Shown piece after piece: positions 1 through 7,576 of a DNA stretch of 48,253 nucleotides. Source of the DNA: Phycisphaerales bacterium. GTDB lineage: Bacteria; Planctomycetota; Phycisphaerae; Sedimentisphaerales; Anaerobacaceae. The notes beneath the pieces are model-generated. The model had not been told where the DNA came from and ran no database searches. It saw only the letters and a list, made by a program, of their open reading frames with translations. The position numbers were made by a program, and so were the translations under genes. Location: assembly GCA_030602885.1 (NCBI GenBank), contig JAUVYV010000027.1, forward strand, positions 1 to 48,253, given 5' to 3'. The first letter of the stretch is position 1. Each line of letters starts with the position of its first letter.

Positions 1-139
1 AAAATAGTCGCTGGTCGCTGGTCTCTCGTCGTTAGCTCACCTTGGGGGGCGGGCAAAGACACTAAGAAACAAAAAAAGGTTCGAACCACGGATTGACACG
101 GATTTGCACGGATTTTTTATCGCCGAGGACGCCGAGAGC

Positions 140-179
140 ACCCTCTGTTGAAAAGCCGAGGTAGTAGGCACTCGAGGGT
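140..179. repeat. CCTCTGT hairpin element, copy 1
   Basis: A 40-nt dispersed element with core CCTCTGTTGAAAAGCC and GTAGTAGGCACTC. Its ends pair as ACCCTC (140-145) with GAGGGT (174-179). Further copies lie at 801-840, 1249-1288, 8571-8608 and 12676-12711. Confidence 0.65.
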
Positions 180-190
180 AAACTTCGGGA

Positions 191-298
191 TTCAGTCAGC
201 AGGTGTACTCGGCGCGGGCCTTGCTCCAAACGTGGCTTGTCCGCAGGCCCTTCGCCTTCGTCCACAAGAGCTTCGCTCTTTATAAAAAGCCGACTGAA
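191..298. repeat. Cloverleaf structured element, copy A
   Basis: A 108-nt stretch able to fold into a multi-arm junction. The closing helix is TTCAGTC (191-197) with GACTGAA (292-298). Arm 1 is GGGCCT (216-221) with AGGCCC (245-250), enclosing a CCAAACGTGG tip. Arm 2 is AAGAGC (266-271) with GCTCTT (275-280). The joining strands hold CTCGGC before arm 1 and GCCTTCGTCCAC between the arms. Four other copies in the window fold the same way with different helix sequences. Whether it is transcribed is unknown. Confidence 0.7.
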
Positions 299-800
299 AT
301 GCGTTTGTTTGCTTATAAGTAGGATGGGCGCGGATTGGGTTCGTATCGCGTATTGCGTTCCGCCAAACGTCCGGCGGATAAATTTCAGTAGATGGCAATG
401 AGACCTAGCGCCGGGAGGGGGAACCGCGAATTAGTACAAAGTTTTTTTAGACACTGATTCACACTGATTGACACTGATTCTTGAAAAAGTTCAAGGGCTA
501 AGAGGCAAAAGATAACATCTTGTAAATACGACGTGGCCATGGTTTAGTCCTCCCCGGCTACGGCTTCGGCCTTCGCCGAGACGAGCGAGTTTTTGATATT
601 ATATTCACTTTCTATATGTTCGGTGGGTATTATACAACATGGGAAGTTAGATGTCAAGGGAAAAATAGTCGCTGGTCGCTGGTCTCTCGTCGTTAGCTCA
701 CCTTGGGGGGCGGGCAAAGACACTAAGTAACAAAAAAAGGTTCGAACCACGGATGGACACGGATTTGCACGGATTTTTTACCGCCGAGAACGCAGAGAGC

Positions 801-840
801 ACCCTCTGTTGAAAAGCCAAGGTAGTAGGCACTCGAGGGT
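801..840. repeat. CCTCTGT hairpin element, copy 2
   Basis: Copy of the 140-179 element within the second large direct repeat. Ends ACCCTC/GAGGGT are retained. Confidence 0.65.
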
Positions 841-851
841 AAACTTCGGGA

Positions 852-959
852 TTCAGTCAGCAGGTGTACTCGGCGCGGGCCTTGCTCCAAACGTGGTTTG
901 TCCGCAGGCCCTTCGCCTTCGGCCACAAGAGCTTCGCTCTTTATAAAAAGCCGACTGAA
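852..959. repeat. Cloverleaf structured element, copy B
   Basis: Sister of copy A carried in the second large direct repeat. Closing helix TTCAGTC/GACTGAA, arm 1 GGGCCT/AGGCCC and arm 2 AAGAGC/GCTCTT are unchanged. One substitution turns the tip of arm 1 into a perfect CAAAC/GTTTG stem, where copy A has a mismatch. Confidence 0.7.
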
Positions 960-1248
960 ATGCGTTTGTTTGCTTATAAGTAGGATGGACGCGGATTGGG
1001 TTCGTATCGCGTATTGCGTATCGCGTATTGCGGGTTGTGGACACGGATTGGGTTCGTATAGCGTATAGCGTATCGCGTATTGCGTTCCGCCACACGAATG
1101 GCGGGCAAGCGGCCGGTAAAAGGCGGGCAAGGCAAGCTTCAGTAGATGGCAATGAGACCTAGCGCCAGGAGGGGGAACCGCGAATTAGTACAAGGTTTTT
1201 TTAGACAGGATAGACAGGATTAACATGATCTGGTTAGCCAGAGAGGGC

Positions 1249-1288
1249 ACCCTCTGTTGAAAAGCCAAGGTAGCAGGCACTCCAGGGT
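1249..1288. repeat. CCTCTGT hairpin element, copy 3
   Basis: Third copy. The core TCTGTTGAAAAGCC and GTAGCAGGCACTC are conserved and the ends pair as ACCCT/AGGGT. It lies outside the large duplication, so the element disperses independently of it. Confidence 0.65.
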
Positions 1289-1371
1289 AAACTCCGGTCA
1301 CGAAGAAATTGGAACCACGGATTGACACGGATTATCACGGATTTTTCTTTTTGGGGTTACGGATTTAGGGC

Positions 1372-1477
1372 AGATTGTCTTTGTGTTCTCGGCTTGCACT
1401 GCTTGCCAAGCGAGCTTGTCCACAGTGCCCTGCCTCGTCCACTGAATCGCTTCGCGTTTCTCCTTTGGAGTCAATCT
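1372..1477. repeat. Cloverleaf structured element, copy C
   Basis: A 106-nt copy with helices unlike A and B. The closing helix is AGATTG (1372-1377) with CAATCT (1472-1477). Arm 1 is GCACTG (1396-1401) with CAGTGC (1423-1428), tipped by CAAG-CGAG-CTTG. Arm 2 runs from 1444 to 1460, pairing GAA with TTC and CG with CG around one T-T mismatch and a CTTCG loop. The linkers CTCGGC and GCCTCGTCCAC match the other copies. Its 3' flank (CCGGCTGAACGAAGTCTGGG) matches the flank of copy D. Confidence 0.7.
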
Positions 1478-1734
1478 TTTGAATCACCGGCTGAACGAAG
1501 TCTGGGGCAGGAGTTGGTCCCCTGCTGCTGGGCCGAAGTAAGTAGCTTCGCGGGGATAAATGCGAGAGAGTTGGAGTTAGAGGATTCGTGAATTGAGCCA
1601 CGAAATAAATGTTGTAGTTTTTGACCAGAAGGGTATAATTTGGGTGCCCGCCAGTGGCGGGTAAACATCGCCAGAACGCTTTGAAGATAGCCTCCCCCAA
1701 TAAGCTGGGTTCGAGAGAGTTAGGGTTGGAATAC

Positions 1735-2379
1735 TTAACTAAAGTTTGTTAGTAAGAACTGCTCTGTAAACCCAATTACACTGCTAACACTTTCTTTGTC
1801 GAACTTGTCCCACTCTGCGTGAAAAGCTTTATTCCTGAGTTTAACATAGCTTTGAACTATTGGTACTTGTGCTCCTTTAATTACACCTTTAGCTTTAAGC
1901 GCATTTATAACTTCGGACATGTCTTTATCATCCACATCCAAATTTTCTTTTATCGCCACACGCTTCAAAGCATCCTCAAGCGCAGCACACGCAAGAACCG
2001 CTGCAACATCTTTGTTGTCATCCAATGCCTCTTTTGCCAAAGCTATAAAATCTGCAAATATCTCAGCGGATACCTGACCTTCTACCGTAAATAACCAACC
2101 TCCCTCAATTTCTGCTTTAGCAGCCTGAAGTATATTTATTCCAACTTCGGTATGAGATGGCCAATTGTTTCTCACATGTTCAATAAATTCTTTATAATAT
2201 GTCTGGCTGGTCCCAAAGATACGTTCCAGAAACGAAAGCGAAGCAGAACGAAAACCTCTAAATTTACCGTTATCTACAGAGGCGGATGAGTACGCCATCG
2301 CAGGAATTTTTGCTGCCAGCACTGCATTCCCAAGCCCTATCAATTCATCAATTCTTTTCAGTATATCTTCTGTCGTCAT
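1735..2379 (-). CDS. HEPN-motif protein of unknown function
   Basis: A 214-residue protein, mostly predicted helical. Near the C-terminus (about residues 180-190) it reads LRNKAFHAEW, which contains the R-x4-H signature of HEPN domains, preceded by a helix rich in Ala, Leu and Asp (AALEDALKRV). HEPN proteins are typically RNA-cleaving or nucleotide-modifying factors in toxin-antitoxin, abortive infection and RNA-processing systems. No membrane segment or signal peptide is seen. It starts at an ATG about 10 nt after an AAAGGA sequence. It is second in a minus-strand pair, 61 bp after a deoxyribosyltransferase/TIR-like gene. The HEPN assignment rests on the motif and helical context only. A non-catalytic DUF4145-like role is also possible. 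Confidence 0.75.
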   Translation of the reverse strand: MTTEDILKRIDELIGLGNAVLAAKIPAMAYSSASVDNGKFRGFRSASLSFLERIFGTSQTYYKEFIEHVRNNWPSHTEVGINILQAAKAEIEGGWLFTVEGQVSAEIFADFIALAKEALDDNKDVAAVLACAALEDALKRVAIKENLDVDDKDMSEVINALKAKGVIKGAQVPIVQSYVKLRNKAFHAEWDKFDKESVSSVIGFTEQFLLTNFS

Positions 2380-2440
2380 ATTATTTTGTCCTTTTCACTT
2401 TCTTGCAGTAACAACTGGCTAAATCAACTCACTGACACGT

Positions 2441-3205
2441 TTATAATAAACCAAGTTCACCTCTCAAATGATCACTCTCTTCTTCCGGGATGAAGTCGGC
2501 TTCTTCAACATACATCAGCAGGCGCTTAGGATTTATGCCTCTTCTTCTCCAACGACGTAACCATTTATCAAGTTCTTCGGTGCTACTAACATCTCTGAGT
2601 TCAAATGCCGGTCGTGACTCAGTACTTGACTGGCGGGAGAGACGATTTCTCAGTCTCAATGAACGTATTTGGTCTTCCAGAATTTGGATTCTCGCAATAG
2701 TCGCTTCCTGTTCCGGCGCCTGGCTTTTCAGTTTTTTACGAAAGATACTTGGAACAGCTTCAACTGGCGAAACTAACGTTTCATTGATTGAGGATGTGAT
2801 GTCTGCCTTCAGTTTGTCTCCCCAGTTAGGATCATCCTTATCGTACAGCAACACTCTTAACTGTTGGAGGTCAAAAGGAACATCGTCCATTGTCTCTGAA
2901 ACCAAGATGACAGGTTTACCAACAGCGTGCGATAGTCCGAGTTCATAGAACACATTGGCATTCTTTGTAGTGAGTTCAGCCAGAATAACTTTGGCATCTT
3001 GGATCATTTGCCACAAATCAGAAACAATAGCACTTGGCCTAAACAGGTCGTCTGCACGAACAGCCACCAATTTGGAATTCTTGATTGCAGGCTTATAAAT
3101 GCTCGTATAGTATACGTCGAAAGGGGATTTAAAGGGCATCATCACAAAGCATGTTTCTTCCGGCTTCTTAGCTACCTTCTTCTTAGCTACCTTCTTCTTA
3201 GCCAT
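2441..3205 (-). CDS. Nucleoside 2-deoxyribosyltransferase/TIR-like protein
   Basis: A 254-residue protein starting with a lysine-rich stretch (two AKKKV units). A Rossmann-like domain follows from about residue 20 to 140, with CFVMMPFKSPFD, then an IQDAKVILAEL strand and NANVFYELGLSHAVGKP. The FYELG glutamate and the following helix are typical of the nucleoside deoxyribosyltransferase/TIR-like fold, whose members hydrolyse or transfer nucleosides or act as nucleotide-sensing effectors. The C-terminal part (about 150-254) has an Arg-rich helical stretch and an unrecognised small domain. The ATG at 3205 is preferred because AAAGGGG lies just upstream; an in-frame TTG six codons earlier overlaps that sequence. 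It precedes the HEPN-motif gene on the same strand. The real substrate is not evident. Confidence 0.75.
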   Translation of the reverse strand: MAKKKVAKKKVAKKPEETCFVMMPFKSPFDVYYTSIYKPAIKNSKLVAVRADDLFRPSAIVSDLWQMIQDAKVILAELTTKNANVFYELGLSHAVGKPVILVSETMDDVPFDLQQLRVLLYDKDDPNWGDKLKADITSSINETLVSPVEAVPSIFRKKLKSQAPEQEATIARIQILEDQIRSLRLRNRLSRQSSTESRPAFELRDVSSTEELDKWLRRWRRRGINPKRLLMYVEEADFIPEEESDHLRGELGLL

Positions 3206-3439
3206 CTCAAACCCCTTTCCCAAAATAACTGTTCATATTTACATAAAACACGCTTCGGAAGCCAGCCAGACGTGGAAAGCGGCGTGTATGCGGGTTTTAG
3301 CCCCTGATAGTAACTCAAAGTCCGCCCCGACGATCCATCGTCTGATGGCCGTCCTTGTCTTATACTTTGACGGCAAAAGGGATATTTGTCAAACAATTTC
3401 CATGAAATCTGCGGTTAAATCAGTTGACTTTGCGGCAGT

Positions 3440-3486
3440 AATTCGTATCTCGCATCTCGTATATCGTATATCGTATATCGCATCTC
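3440..3486. repeat. Short tandem CGTATATCG-type reiterations
   Basis: Repeats of CGTATCTCG, CGCATCTCG and CGTATATCG in direct succession. Similar words (CGAGATACGA on this strand) occur at about 47025-47061 next to the tRNA gene. Confidence 0.7.
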
Positions 3487-3522
3487 GTCAATGGCCTTAG
3501 CCCGTTAGGCCGTTGACGTGGC

Positions 3523-3653
3523 GGGGGGCAAGGAAGTGAGAAGTGGGATTGTTAATTTACGATTGCCGAAAGGGAAGGACGGAGGGAATATCGAATTAAG
3601 AAGTGGATTCCCGCCCTGCCAAACAGACGGCGGGTAAATCTCGCGGGAATGAC
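3523..3653. repeat. 131-bp direct repeat, copy 1
   Basis: Nearly identical to 3970-4100 (offset 447 bp, one mismatch noticed). It begins with a G run and GCAAGGAAGTGAGAAGTGGG and ends with a GC hairpin (CCGCC...GGCGGGTAAA) and CGCGGGAATGAC. Part of its start resembles a stretch inside addB near 12712. No gene is seen here. Confidence 0.85.
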
Positions 3654-3720
3654 AAAGTCGTTGTGAAGATGCCAGTGTTTTCGGGTGTGCCCTCGGCCAA
3701 AGGCCGAGGCTATATATTTC

Positions 3721-3790
3721 GCCTGTGGGCAGGCGAATTTGGGTAAGCATACCTCACGCCTGCAACCCACCGGTGAAACCGGGGGTTATA
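3721..3790. repeat. Two-hairpin GCCTG element, copy 1
   Basis: Starts with a GCCTG...CAGGC hairpin, continues AATTTGGGTAAGCAT, and ends in a CCGGT-GAA-ACCGG hairpin. It is nearly in tandem with copy 2 (offset about 77 bp). A separate perfect hairpin CCTCGGCC-AAA-GGCCGAGG sits immediately upstream (about 3691-3709). Confidence 0.7.
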
Positions 3791-3796
3791 TACATC

Positions 3797-3866
3797 GCCT
3801 GCGTGGCAGGCAAAGTTGGGAAAGCATACCTCACGCCTGCAACCCACCGGTGAAACCGGGGGCTAA
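3797..3866. repeat. Two-hairpin GCCTG element, copy 2
   Basis: Same layout as 3721-3790: GCCTGCGTGGCAGGC hairpin, GGGAAAGCATACCTCACG linker, CCGGT-GAA-ACCGG hairpin. It is followed by a further isolated GCCTGCGGGGCAGGC hairpin at about 3871. Confidence 0.7.
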
Positions 3867-3969
3867 GGTCGCCTGCGGGGCAGGCGAAGGGATTTACGAT
3901 TTACGATTTACGATTTTCGATTGGGGATGGCCCCGGTGAGATAGATGAATCATCTCACGGGGCAAGCAG

Positions 3970-4100
3970 GGGGGGCAAGGAAGTGAGAAGTGGGATTGTT
4001 AATTTACGATTGCCGAAAGGGAAGGACGGAGGGAATATCGAATTAAGAAGTGGATTCCCGCCCTGCCAAACAGACGGCGGGTAAATTTCGCGGGAATGAC
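3970..4100. repeat. 131-bp direct repeat, copy 2
   Basis: Second copy of 3523-3653. The rest of 3206-5560 contains no recognised gene, only repeat families and short spurious open frames. Confidence 0.85.
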
Positions 4101-4231
4101 ATCTTCGCTTTGCTTGTGCAGCAACGTTCCATTTAATATTCAAAGGTCAATAATATGGATATCGGTGGCGGAGGTGTTGTATTATGTTCGTAGTTGTTTG
4201 GCTTAATCAAAAGGACTACGAACCTTTTGGG

Positions 4232-4325
4232 TCGGCAGGTGCGGCTGTAGTCTTAAAGACTAATCGAAAGGACTACGAACATGCTGGGCCGACAGGGAAG
4301 TTTTGGCTGGTAGGTTTGGAGGGGC
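4232..4325. repeat. GTAGTC repeat, copy 1 of 2
   Basis: Repeats at 4367-4460 with offset 135 bp and almost no difference. It includes an inverted pair GTAGTCTT...AAAGGACTAC. The open frame spanning both copies (4184-4573) gives a protein that merely repeats itself with the DNA and matches no family, so it is not called as a gene. Confidence 0.8.
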
Positions 4326-4366
4326 CGGGTGGCGCCGGGCCGATTCAGGTGGTTCGAAGAGAGAAC

Positions 4367-4460
4367 TCGGCAGGTGCGGCTGTAGTCTTAAAGACTAATC
4401 GAAAGGACTACGAACATGCTGGGCCGACAGGGAAGTTTTGGCTGGGAGGTTTGGAGAGGC
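4367..4460. repeat. GTAGTC repeat, copy 2 of 2
   Basis: Second copy of 4232-4325. Downstream, 4461-5560 holds CACGGATT reiterations (about 4740-4770), cloverleaf copies D and E, and a GC-rich piece at about 5316-5360 shared with 545-590. Confidence 0.8.
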
Positions 4461-4840
4461 CGGCCCCTGCTGGAACTTGCGTTCCAAGATGCAGGGGTCT
4501 ACGCTTCACTACGAGAGGCGGGGAGATGGATGGGTATTCGGTGACGGTGCGATGGGGGATTACACGGGCTTGATTGCCGGGACGGAGAGGTTCACGAAGG
4601 CAGGCCGTTTGCTATTCAGTGCCAGCCCCTTAGGGACAAGCTCACCTTAGGGGCAGGTGAAGAGTGAGGTAAAGAGTTTTTCATCGCGGATTTTCACCAC
4701 TAAGACACTAAGGCACGAAGTAACAAAAAAAGGTTCAAACCACGGATTTTCACGGATTACACGGATTAAGGATAGATTATAGCCACAGAGAACCCAGAGA
4801 TTTCACCACGAAGCACACGAAGGTCACGAAGAGTTCAGGT

Positions 4841-4948
4841 GTTCAGCCGGTAGGTGCTCTTGGCGGGCGTTCTTCTCAAAGCGAGCTTTTTCAGAACGCC
4901 CCGCCTTCGATCACGGAAGCGTGCGCTTCCATTTTTGACCGGCTGAAC
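4841..4948. repeat. Cloverleaf structured element, copy D
   Basis: The most perfectly paired copy. The closing helix is GTTCAGCCGGT (4841-4851) with ACCGGCTGAAC (4938-4948), 11 bp without mismatch. Arm 1 is GGGCGTTCT (4865-4873) with AGAACGCCC (4893-4901), 9 bp, tipped by AAAG-CGAG-CTTT (4878-4889). Arm 2 is GGAAGC (4915-4920) with GCTTCC (4925-4930) around a GTGC loop. Perfect pairing with helix sequences different from the other copies argues that the fold is selected or was recently generated. Confidence 0.75.
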
Positions 4949-4990
4949 GAAGTCTGGGACAGATGAAGAGGCACGAAGATTTCAGCGGGC

Positions 4991-5098
4991 AGATTGGCTT
5001 TGTGTTCTCGGCAGGTTACTCTCTGAAAGCGAGCTTTCTCCGAGTAACCATGCCTGCGTCCACGGAATCGCTTCGCGCTTCTCTTTGAGAGCCAATCT
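4991..5098. repeat. Cloverleaf structured element, copy E
   Basis: Closing helix AGATTGGCT (4991-4999) with AGCCAATCT (5090-5098). Arm 1 is GGTTACTC (5014-5021) with GAGTAACC (5042-5049), tipped by GAAAG-CGAG-CTTTC (5025-5038). Arm 2 (5065-5081) pairs GAA with TTC and CG with CG around a CTTCG loop and one mismatch. The linkers CTCGGC and GCCTGCGTCCAC are shared with the other copies. It lies 42 bp downstream of copy D. Confidence 0.75.
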
Positions 5099-5560
5099 GT
5101 CCTATGAGTGGGTGAATGGGGTTGCGGCGGAGGGGCTTGAGCGGCTACATACTAACGAGTAAAAAGGACTTGCTTTCTCGGGCTATTTAGATATTATTTG
5201 GGCACGGATTGGGTTTAAGCTCTAAATGCTAAGCAGTAAATCCTAAACAATATCGAAATTCGAATGTTCAAGTGATCTAAACGTGGTTGTTTGCCGGGCG
5301 GATCCGGCTTCGCCAAGGGCTACCCGGCTACGGCTTGGCGCCTACGCCGAGACGAGCGCCGCGACAAGGGGCGATATGGTCGATGAAGGCAGTTTGAAAT
5401 CGATGAATGAATTAGAATGGAGAAGAAAAATAGGTACTGTGTCCTTAGTTTTATAGAGGAAGTAGAAATAAGTATGGTGTCCCCGGATTAACCGGATTAC
5501 TCAAAAATGTACCTCCTATGGGGCAGGCGGACACCTTTAATTTCCTGATTGGAGAGAAAT

Positions 5561-7090
5561 TTGAGTAACTCTTTTTCAAGACGGCGTTTCTTGCAGGCGG
5601 TTGGGGCCGGTACAGTGTATTCCATTCTTCCGGGCCATGTCATGGGTGCTGATGAGAAGGTTAATATGAGACCGGCTTATCATATCATCTCTGACAGCGA
5701 GGTGGCCTGGCCCTTTGACCCCAACGCGGCTATCTACTGGAAGGGCCGATATCACCTGATGTATATCAGGAAGAGCCCCGGGGGTTGGGGGCATATTTCC
5801 AGTGTTGACCTGATCCACTGGAAAAAGCATCCCAACGCCACCATCTTTGACCTCAGCGGCAACGCATTTATCAATAAGCAGGGGACTCCCACAATTATCT
5901 CCGGCCATGGGGGCGTTTCGGTGGCCGTTGCCCAGGATGACGAACTGAATGTGTGGAAGTTTGTGTCGATAAAGCGAGGCCATGAATTCGGCGATCCGCA
6001 TCCCTCAAAATATAACCTCTGGGATCCGCACGGCTGGCTGGAGGGGGATACCTATTTCGCGATCTTCGGCTGTCATCCGTTCAAGCGTCCGACTCCGGCG
6101 ACGGTCTGGAAGTCGTCGGATTTGAAGAAGTGGGAGTACATCGGCCCATTGCTCAGTCGCGAGATGCCGGACGTCGAGCCCTTCGAGGATATTTCCTGCC
6201 CCGACATGTTCAAGCTCGACGACAAACACATGCTGCTGTGCATAGCTCATATAAAGGGAGCCCGTTACTATCTCGGTGAGTTCAAGGACGGTCAGTTTCA
6301 TCCTGAATCGCATGCTCGCATGAACTGGCCCGGCGGAGCCTGCTTTGCTCCCGAGACGCTGGTCGATGATAAGGGACGACGCATTATGTGGGCCTGGGCA
6401 ACGGACGACCATAAATACCCCAAGCGACAAATAGCGACCGGCTGGGCCGGGACGATGACGATGCCGCGTGTGCTTTCATTGGCCACCGACGGCACGCTGC
6501 TCATTCAACCCGTAGAAGAATATGAGAATCTGCGGCGCAAGCCACGGAAATATGAGAATATTACTGTTTCCGCCGGCAGTGACAGTGTCCTTGGAAATAT
6601 CAGTGGCGATTGCTTGGAACTGATGGTCGAGATCGCACCCGGCGTTACCGCACCATGCGGCGTGAAAGTCCGGCGAAGTCGGCAGGGACAGGAGGAAACC
6701 GTCATTTCCTACGATCCCGGGAAGAAGCATCTTCGCATTGAGGTTGAGAAGAGTTCCCTGGATGAGGAAATTGTATACCATACCTACGTTCAGAATTATG
6801 GCGGCAAGTACAATACACCCAAAGCAAGCGAAAACCTTTTGGTGACTGCCCAGGAGGCGCCTTTTGAGCTTAAGGCGGCAGAGTCGCTGCGCCTGCGGAT
6901 ATTCCTCGATCGCACAATCCTGGAGGTCTTTGCCAATGGTCGTCAATGTCTGACACAACGCATTTATCCCACCCGCCCGGACAGCATGGGTGTATCTCTG
7001 TTCAGCGCCGACGGCAAAGCCGAGTTCACATCGATCAGAGCTTGGGATATGGCTCCAATTGAGGTTCCGGCGGAGACTAAAGAAAAGTAG
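5561..7090 (+). CDS. Tat-exported GH32-like glycoside hydrolase
   Basis: A 509-residue protein of the five-bladed propeller GH32 group (fructan- or sucrose-acting enzymes). The N-terminus carries SRRRFLQAVGAG, a twin-arginine signal, so the product is probably exported folded. FDPNAAIYWKGRYHLMY matches the nucleophile region of GH32 (usual form NDPNG), and WGHISSVDLIHWKKHP matches the next blade. The other two signatures are altered: WDPHGW replaces the RDP triad, and EDISCPDMF replaces the usual ECPD, leaving Ser where the acid/base Glu normally sits. The C-terminal beta-sandwich is evident from DRTILEVFANGRQ. The TTG at 5561 is chosen because GGAGAG lies just upstream; another in-frame TTG is at 5549. 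Substrate is uncertain. Confidence 0.85.
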   Translation: MSNSFSRRRFLQAVGAGTVYSILPGHVMGADEKVNMRPAYHIISDSEVAWPFDPNAAIYWKGRYHLMYIRKSPGGWGHISSVDLIHWKKHPNATIFDLSGNAFINKQGTPTIISGHGGVSVAVAQDDELNVWKFVSIKRGHEFGDPHPSKYNLWDPHGWLEGDTYFAIFGCHPFKRPTPATVWKSSDLKKWEYIGPLLSREMPDVEPFEDISCPDMFKLDDKHMLLCIAHIKGARYYLGEFKDGQFHPESHARMNWPGGACFAPETLVDDKGRRIMWAWATDDHKYPKRQIATGWAGTMTMPRVLSLATDGTLLIQPVEEYENLRRKPRKYENITVSAGSDSVLGNISGDCLELMVEIAPGVTAPCGVKVRRSRQGQEETVISYDPGKKHLRIEVEKSSLDEEIVYHTYVQNYGGKYNTPKASENLLVTAQEAPFELKAAESLRLRIFLDRTILEVFANGRQCLTQRIYPTRPDSMGVSLFSADGKAEFTSIRAWDMAPIEVPAETKEK

Positions 7091-7200
7091 GCAGAAAGGC
7101 ACAGGGACTCAAACCAATAGTTTTCGGCATCAAGCAGCTAGTGCTTTGTTACTGATAATTTGGTGGGTACATAACTAAATTAGCTGATTATACTCTCACT

Positions 7201-7491
7201 TTAACTGGTACAGTTTTCGAGGAGCAGACCATTTCTGCTTTGCACCATTTTATTGTTCTTGCTACCAAAGAAATATTCCTTTGCGAATAAAACACCGATA
7301 ATCAGAACAGCGATTATTAAGAAAGCACCTGCACCGCCCAGCCCACCCGCCATCTCCGCAAGCTCGCTGTCAGCAACCGCCAGATTGAGCTTGGCCGGTG
7401 CCAATACCAGCAGGCCGTTATCGGTTGATGTGAATTGCTCTCTGTCACTCATGGCTGAGCGTTTTCTATGGATTTCAATGGTTGTTGACAT
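7201..7491 (-). CDS. Possible small membrane protein
   Basis: An open frame of 96 codons, with an internal ATG at 7452 that would give 83 residues. Residues about 45-70 form one clear hydrophobic segment (GAGAFLIIAVLIIGVLFAKE) preceded by a Gly-rich run. The rest is polar. It matches no family I recognise and has no strong ribosome binding site. The opposite strand here is open only as a spurious extension of the pentapeptide gene. Codon choice looks protein-like, but the call is tentative. Confidence 0.45.
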   Translation of the reverse strand: MSTTIEIHRKRSAMSDREQFTSTDNGLLVLAPAKLNLAVADSELAEMAGGLGGAGAFLIIAVLIIGVLFAKEYFFGSKNNKMVQSRNGLLLENCTS

Positions 7492-7576
7492 TGTGCACGT
7501 CCGGCCTTATTTTAAACATCAAAATCAGCCACAGAGCTCACAGAGAAAAAGTAAAAATCAAAACGCAAAAATCAAA

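Larger units (their letters stand above)
1..452. repeat. Large direct repeat, copy 1
   Basis: This block recurs at 662-1202. The two copies align at a constant offset of 661 bp over about 340 bp with only scattered substitutions. The second copy then gains about 93 nt, made of short GTATCGCGTATTGCG-type reiterations and a GC-rich hairpin, before both copies rejoin at the shared 3' part beginning CAGTAGATGGCAATGAG. The block holds three smaller elements: reiterated CACGGATT words (about 95-116), a 40-nt hairpin element (140-179) and a cloverleaf element (191-298). Open frames inside it look spurious, because they run through repeat DNA and resemble no protein family. Confidence 0.85.
662..1202. 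repeat. Large direct repeat, copy 2
   Basis: Second copy of the block at 1-452. It is longer because of an expansion around 1003-1125, containing reiterated GTATCGCGTATTGCG words and a GC hairpin followed by a GGCGGGCAAG tail. The gap between the copies (453-661) holds GATTCACACTGATT reiterations and a GC-rich piece near 545-590 (GGCTACGGCTTCGG) that reappears at about 5316-5360. No gene was recognised. Confidence 0.85.

Noticed and set aside
723-1152. Overlapping open frames of 99-135 codons on the minus strand
   Set aside because: They run through duplicated repeat DNA; the encoded sequence (e.g. AIRDTQYAIRT) is just the translated GTATCGCG reiteration.
4184-4573. Open frame of 129 codons with an internally repeated protein
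   Set aside because: The protein repeat mirrors a 135-bp DNA repeat, has no family resemblance and lies among non-coding repeats.
4841-4948. Integron attC site as explanation for cloverleaf copy D
   Set aside because: Ends GTTCAGC...GCTGAAC do not give the attC core pair, no integrase or cassettes are near, and the other copies end differently.
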